A stretch of DNA of 25,734 bases, from the NCBI GenBank assembly GCA_964598885.1, contig CAZRES010000030.1, positions 1 through 25,734 on the forward strand, read 5' to 3'. The notes below the pieces were generated by a model. The model worked only from the letters and a program-made list of their open reading frames with translations. It had not been told where the DNA came from and did no database searches. Source of the DNA: SURF-33 sp964598885 (GTDB lineage Bacteria; Desulfobacterota; Desulfobacteria; Desulfobacterales; Desulfosalsimonadaceae). The position numbers and the translations under genes are program-made. Of this stretch, positions 23,397 through 25,734 are shown piece by piece (position 1 is the stretch's first letter; each line of letters opens with the position of its first letter).

Positions 23397-25280
23397 TTAA
23401 GCGATCGCCTTTTTGCGGCTTACCGGCGTCATGACCAGGCGGAAGCCGATGTAATTTCCTTTAAAATCGGGATGGACGCTGGCCCGGTAGGCGCACCGGA
23501 TTTCATGAGAAGAGTTGGACCAGCTTCCTCCCCGAAGGACCCGTTTGATCCCCTCGTCGATAAGTACGGGATTGTCCCGGCCATGACGTTGATAGGCGGT
23601 CTCGCTGTAAGTGTCCTGGCACCATTCATAGATATTGCCGCTCATATCATAAAGGCCCAATTCGTTGGGGAGCTTTTTGCCCACCGGTCTGGCGGTCATT
23701 CCGCTGTTGGCCGAATACCAGGCATAGGCCTCAAAATGTTTTCCGCCCGCGTATTTGTGGGGCCGGCCGCCGCCGCGGGCCGCGTACTCCCATTCCGCCT
23801 CGGTGGGAAGCCGGAAATGATATTTTCCCTTGTTGGCGGCGATCAGTTTTGCGATGAATTCCTGGGCCTCATGCCACGACACCTGCTCCACGGGGTAAGT
23901 TTTTCCCATTTTAAACCAGGACGGGTTGTTGGGTCTTACCCTTTTTAAAAAAAGATTGGACATGATGGCTTCCCACTGGGCCTGGGTGACCGGGCAGGCG
24001 GCTATCCAGAATCCGTCGATATCGACCTCATGCACCGGAAATTCATCCTTGTTTCCCTCGCCGTCCCATTTGCCGGCCCCCATTAGATAACTGCCGGAAG
24101 GGACCCAGGCAAAAATCATCCCGGTAACCGGCTCCACCCATGTATCTCCGATTTTATACATTTCACCGGGAATTTTTGCGTTCCTCCGAACCGGTGGGGG
24201 CTTGTCTTCGTCAGACGGCGCGGCGCTATCTTTAACAGTCCCTCTGGTTGCCGGATTGCAAGAAGACATGTCGTTGACGGGCGGCGGCTCCGGCGCCGAG
24301 GTTGTCGTGGATTCCTGGTGCGGCGAAGCCGGGGCTGTGGATGGTAAGGGTGTGTCGGAAGCCGACAAACCAACGGAAAAGACCGCAGCCGGGCCGCCAT
24401 CGCTGTCGATCCGTTTTCCGCCAGTGAGCAGATCGATGATTTCCAAAAAGTTTTCCGGCCGGTCTTTGGGATGAAACTGCAGGCATCTCTCGATCAGACC
24501 CTGAATGCTGTAGGGAATATCCTTTCGGCCAAAGGGTATGCCCCGTTCCCGGATCAGCCGGAGGCGTTCGCTGAAATTCGCTTTTTCAAAGGGCAGGGAG
24601 CCGAACCAGATGAAATAGGAAACAAAGCCGAAGGAATAAATCAGACTGGCGATCCCGGCAGGTTCGCTCTGGATGATGAGTTCCGGAGCGGACCAGTTGG
24701 GAGTGAACTGGGCATGGGCGGATGTGGACAGGCTGCTGACCCGCTGCAGGCCGCCCAGGTCGCCGATGACCAGGTGGTTTTCCCGGGTGATGAGAAGGTT
24801 CGAGGGCTTCAGGTCTTTGACGATAAACGCGTCTTCGGTTCTGCCGGACAGGCGATGAAGAACTTCCGCCAGTTCGCGCATGAGATGGCGTGCGGTTGCC
24901 GGTTCCAGCGGATAATTGTCCAAGACCAGGCTGGTAAGATTTCCCGGGCAGTATTCCATCAGGATGATCAGATACGCCCGGGCTTCCTGTTGCGATATCT
25001 GTTTGTCCACCAGATGGAAATCATGGATTTCAATGACGCCCTCGCTCTTGATTTTTCCGTAATATTCCTGCACCGCGTAAAAATCATGGGAAATTTTGGA
25101 ATCCAGCTCCCGTTCGGTGCGGTAGGACAGGGAGCGTTCCACCATGATGGGCACCACTTTGACGGCCCGTTCCTTCAGGCGGTCTTTTATGTGGTAAACG
25201 GTGCCGTATACGCCCTCCCCGACTTTCCGAATCACGTCATAGGTCGGCAGGCATTTCTTGATGGTGGTTTCCATTTCCAT
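23397..25280 (-). CDS. Ser/Thr-type protein kinase fused to an FGE-sulfatase (SUMF)-like domain
   Basis: A 627-residue two-domain protein. The N-terminal kinase (about 14-288) has a glycine loop GEGVYGTV (21-28), Lys41 (AVKVV), Asp156-Leu-Lys158 with Asn161, and SAPEL (197-201). HRD is changed to VKD (154-156) and DFG to DLG (174-176). The metal and catalytic residues remain, so activity is plausible. A low-complexity linker rich in Pro, Ser and Thr spans about 305-365. The C-terminal FGE-sulfatase domain (about 380-620) has GxYLMG, the RLPTEAEWEYAARGG motif (490-504), GLYDMSGNIYEWC and RGGSW...IGFRLV. The Cys pair of true formylglycine-generating enzymes is absent at RGGSWSNSSHEIRC. No membrane helix or signal peptide is seen. 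The ATG at 25280, seven bases after the helicase stop, is preferred over an in-frame start at 25382 inside the helicase gene. Confidence 0.9.
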   Translation of the reverse strand: MEMETTIKKCLPTYDVIRKVGEGVYGTVYHIKDRLKERAVKVVPIMVERSLSYRTERELDSKISHDFYAVQEYYGKIKSEGVIEIHDFHLVDKQISQQEARAYLIILMEYCPGNLTSLVLDNYPLEPATARHLMRELAEVLHRLSGRTEDAFIVKDLKPSNLLITRENHLVIGDLGGLQRVSSLSTSAHAQFTPNWSAPELIIQSEPAGIASLIYSFGFVSYFIWFGSLPFEKANFSERLRLIRERGIPFGRKDIPYSIQGLIERCLQFHPKDRPENFLEIIDLLTGGKRIDSDGGPAAVFSVGLSASDTPLPSTAPASPHQESTTTSAPEPPPVNDMSSCNPATRGTVKDSAAPSDEDKPPPVRRNAKIPGEMYKIGDTWVEPVTGMIFAWVPSGSYLMGAGKWDGEGNKDEFPVHEVDIDGFWIAACPVTQAQWEAIMSNLFLKRVRPNNPSWFKMGKTYPVEQVSWHEAQEFIAKLIAANKGKYHFRLPTEAEWEYAARGGGRPHKYAGGKHFEAYAWYSANSGMTARPVGKKLPNELGLYDMSGNIYEWCQDTYSETAYQRHGRDNPVLIDEGIKRVLRGGSWSNSSHEIRCAYRASVHPDFKGNYIGFRLVMTPVSRKKAIA

Positions 25281-25287
25281 ATCGCGC

Positions 25288-25734
25288 TCAGGAAAACAGG
25301 TCCAACTGAACCGGTCCTTTTTTGATTTGCCGTTGTTCCAGGTGTTGGGACTCGAGAAGTTGCGGTTCGATGTCGGCCACATAGGGTGATATCGTCCGGG
25401 ATTCCATGGTTCCGTGAATTCGTCGTTTTCGCGAAAAGGTCAGATAGAGCGCTTCTTTCGCCCGGGTCATGGCCACATAAAACAGGCGGCGCTCTTCGTC
25501 CGGATCGCCGGGCGCTGATCCCTTCTGAGCCAACGGTATCAGTCCCTTCTCACAGCCGGCAATAAATACCACGGGAAATTCGAGGCCCTTGGCGGCATGC
25601 AGGGTCATCAGGGCCACTTTCTGGCTGCGCGCGTCAAAAAGATCCGTGTCGCGCTTCAGGCAGGCGGCCTCGATGAAGCGATCGGTCTGATCGCCGAAGT
25701 TTTCGGCCATTTCGAGAATATGCTCCACCGCATC
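25288..25734 (-). CDS. UvrD/PcrA/Rep-family DNA helicase, C-terminal part (cut by the window edge)
   Basis: Only the last 148 residues are in the window; the frame is open to the right edge. Motif V-type TLHAAKGLEFPVVFIAGCE and motif VI EERRLFYVAMTRAKEALYL identify a superfamily 1A 3'-to-5' DNA helicase. The short tail ends PVQLDLFS, and QLDLF fits the beta-sliding-clamp-binding consensus QL(S/D)LF. Which member (UvrD, PcrA, Rep or an RecB-like relative) cannot be told without the N-terminus. The kinase-SUMF gene starts seven bases after its stop codon, so the two are probably cotranscribed. Confidence 0.9.
   Translation of the reverse strand, partial: DAVEHILEMAENFGDQTDRFIEAACLKRDTDLFDARSQKVALMTLHAAKGLEFPVVFIAGCEKGLIPLAQKGSAPGDPDEERRLFYVAMTRAKEALYLTFSRKRRIHGTMESRTISPYVADIEPQLLESQHLEQRQIKKGPVQLDLFS

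Noticed and set aside
23429..23640. Diversity-generating retroelement variable region at the end of the SUMF domain (RGGSW...IGFRLV).
   Set aside because: That motif is common to all FGE-sulfatase proteins. No reverse transcriptase, template repeat or near-copy of the region is in the window.

Overview
The window looks like chromosomal DNA of an anaerobic, probably sulfate-reducing deltaproteobacterium (Desulfobacterota, Desulfobacterales-like). This is an inference from gene content: a heterodisulfide-reductase-like HdrC/HdrB pair, an electron-transfer flavoprotein beta subunit beside an acyl-CoA dehydrogenase, fatty-acid-type regulation by a TetR protein, a 7TMR-DISM diguanylate cyclase, a CHASE4 histidine kinase, and GC-rich genes separated by AT-rich promoters. 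There are no rRNA or tRNA genes, no CRISPR array, no insertion sequence and no phage genes. Seventeen protein-coding genes are supported, one of them cut by the right edge.

Layout. (1) 31-1572, minus strand: hdrC-hdrB, overlapping by 11 bases and ending in a strong hairpin terminator. (2) 1573-2049: a long divergent control region. (3) 2050-7892, plus strand: a complete tripartite RND efflux operon (outer-membrane lipoprotein, periplasmic adaptor, inner-membrane pump), tightly packed. (4) 8006-8374: a stand-alone queF for queuosine synthesis. (5) 8506-10230: a 7TMR-DISM/GGDEF sensor. (6) 10381-14540: the most interesting block. A lone etfB on the minus strand faces an acyl-CoA dehydrogenase, a TetR regulator and an APH-fold kinase on the plus strand. 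The dehydrogenase and kinase resemble the two domains fused in animal ACAD10/ACAD11 and the LvaC/LvaA pair of levulinate catabolism. The block is therefore a plausible split 4-hydroxyacyl-CoA phosphorylation/elimination module, with etfB supplying part of the electron acceptor. Two divergent promoters flank one palindrome that could be the TetR operator. (7) 14547-16757, minus: an orphan CHASE4-HAMP-PAS histidine kinase, tail to tail with the APH-fold kinase gene. (8) 17019-20332, minus: recN, then gltA (citrate synthase) with a textbook terminator. (9) 20622-23327, plus: an alpha/beta hydrolase and phosphoglucomutase. (10) 23397-25734, minus: the 3' end of a UvrD-family helicase gene followed closely by a protein kinase fused to an FGE-sulfatase-like domain.

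Most genes are ordinary housekeeping or common accessory genes. The parts worth a second look are the split ACAD10/11-like module with its shared control region, the kinase-SUMF fusion coupled to a helicase gene, the unexplained leader upstream of the histidine kinase, and several perfect palindromes at promoters. Function calls rest on motif recognition by eye; no database search was run.
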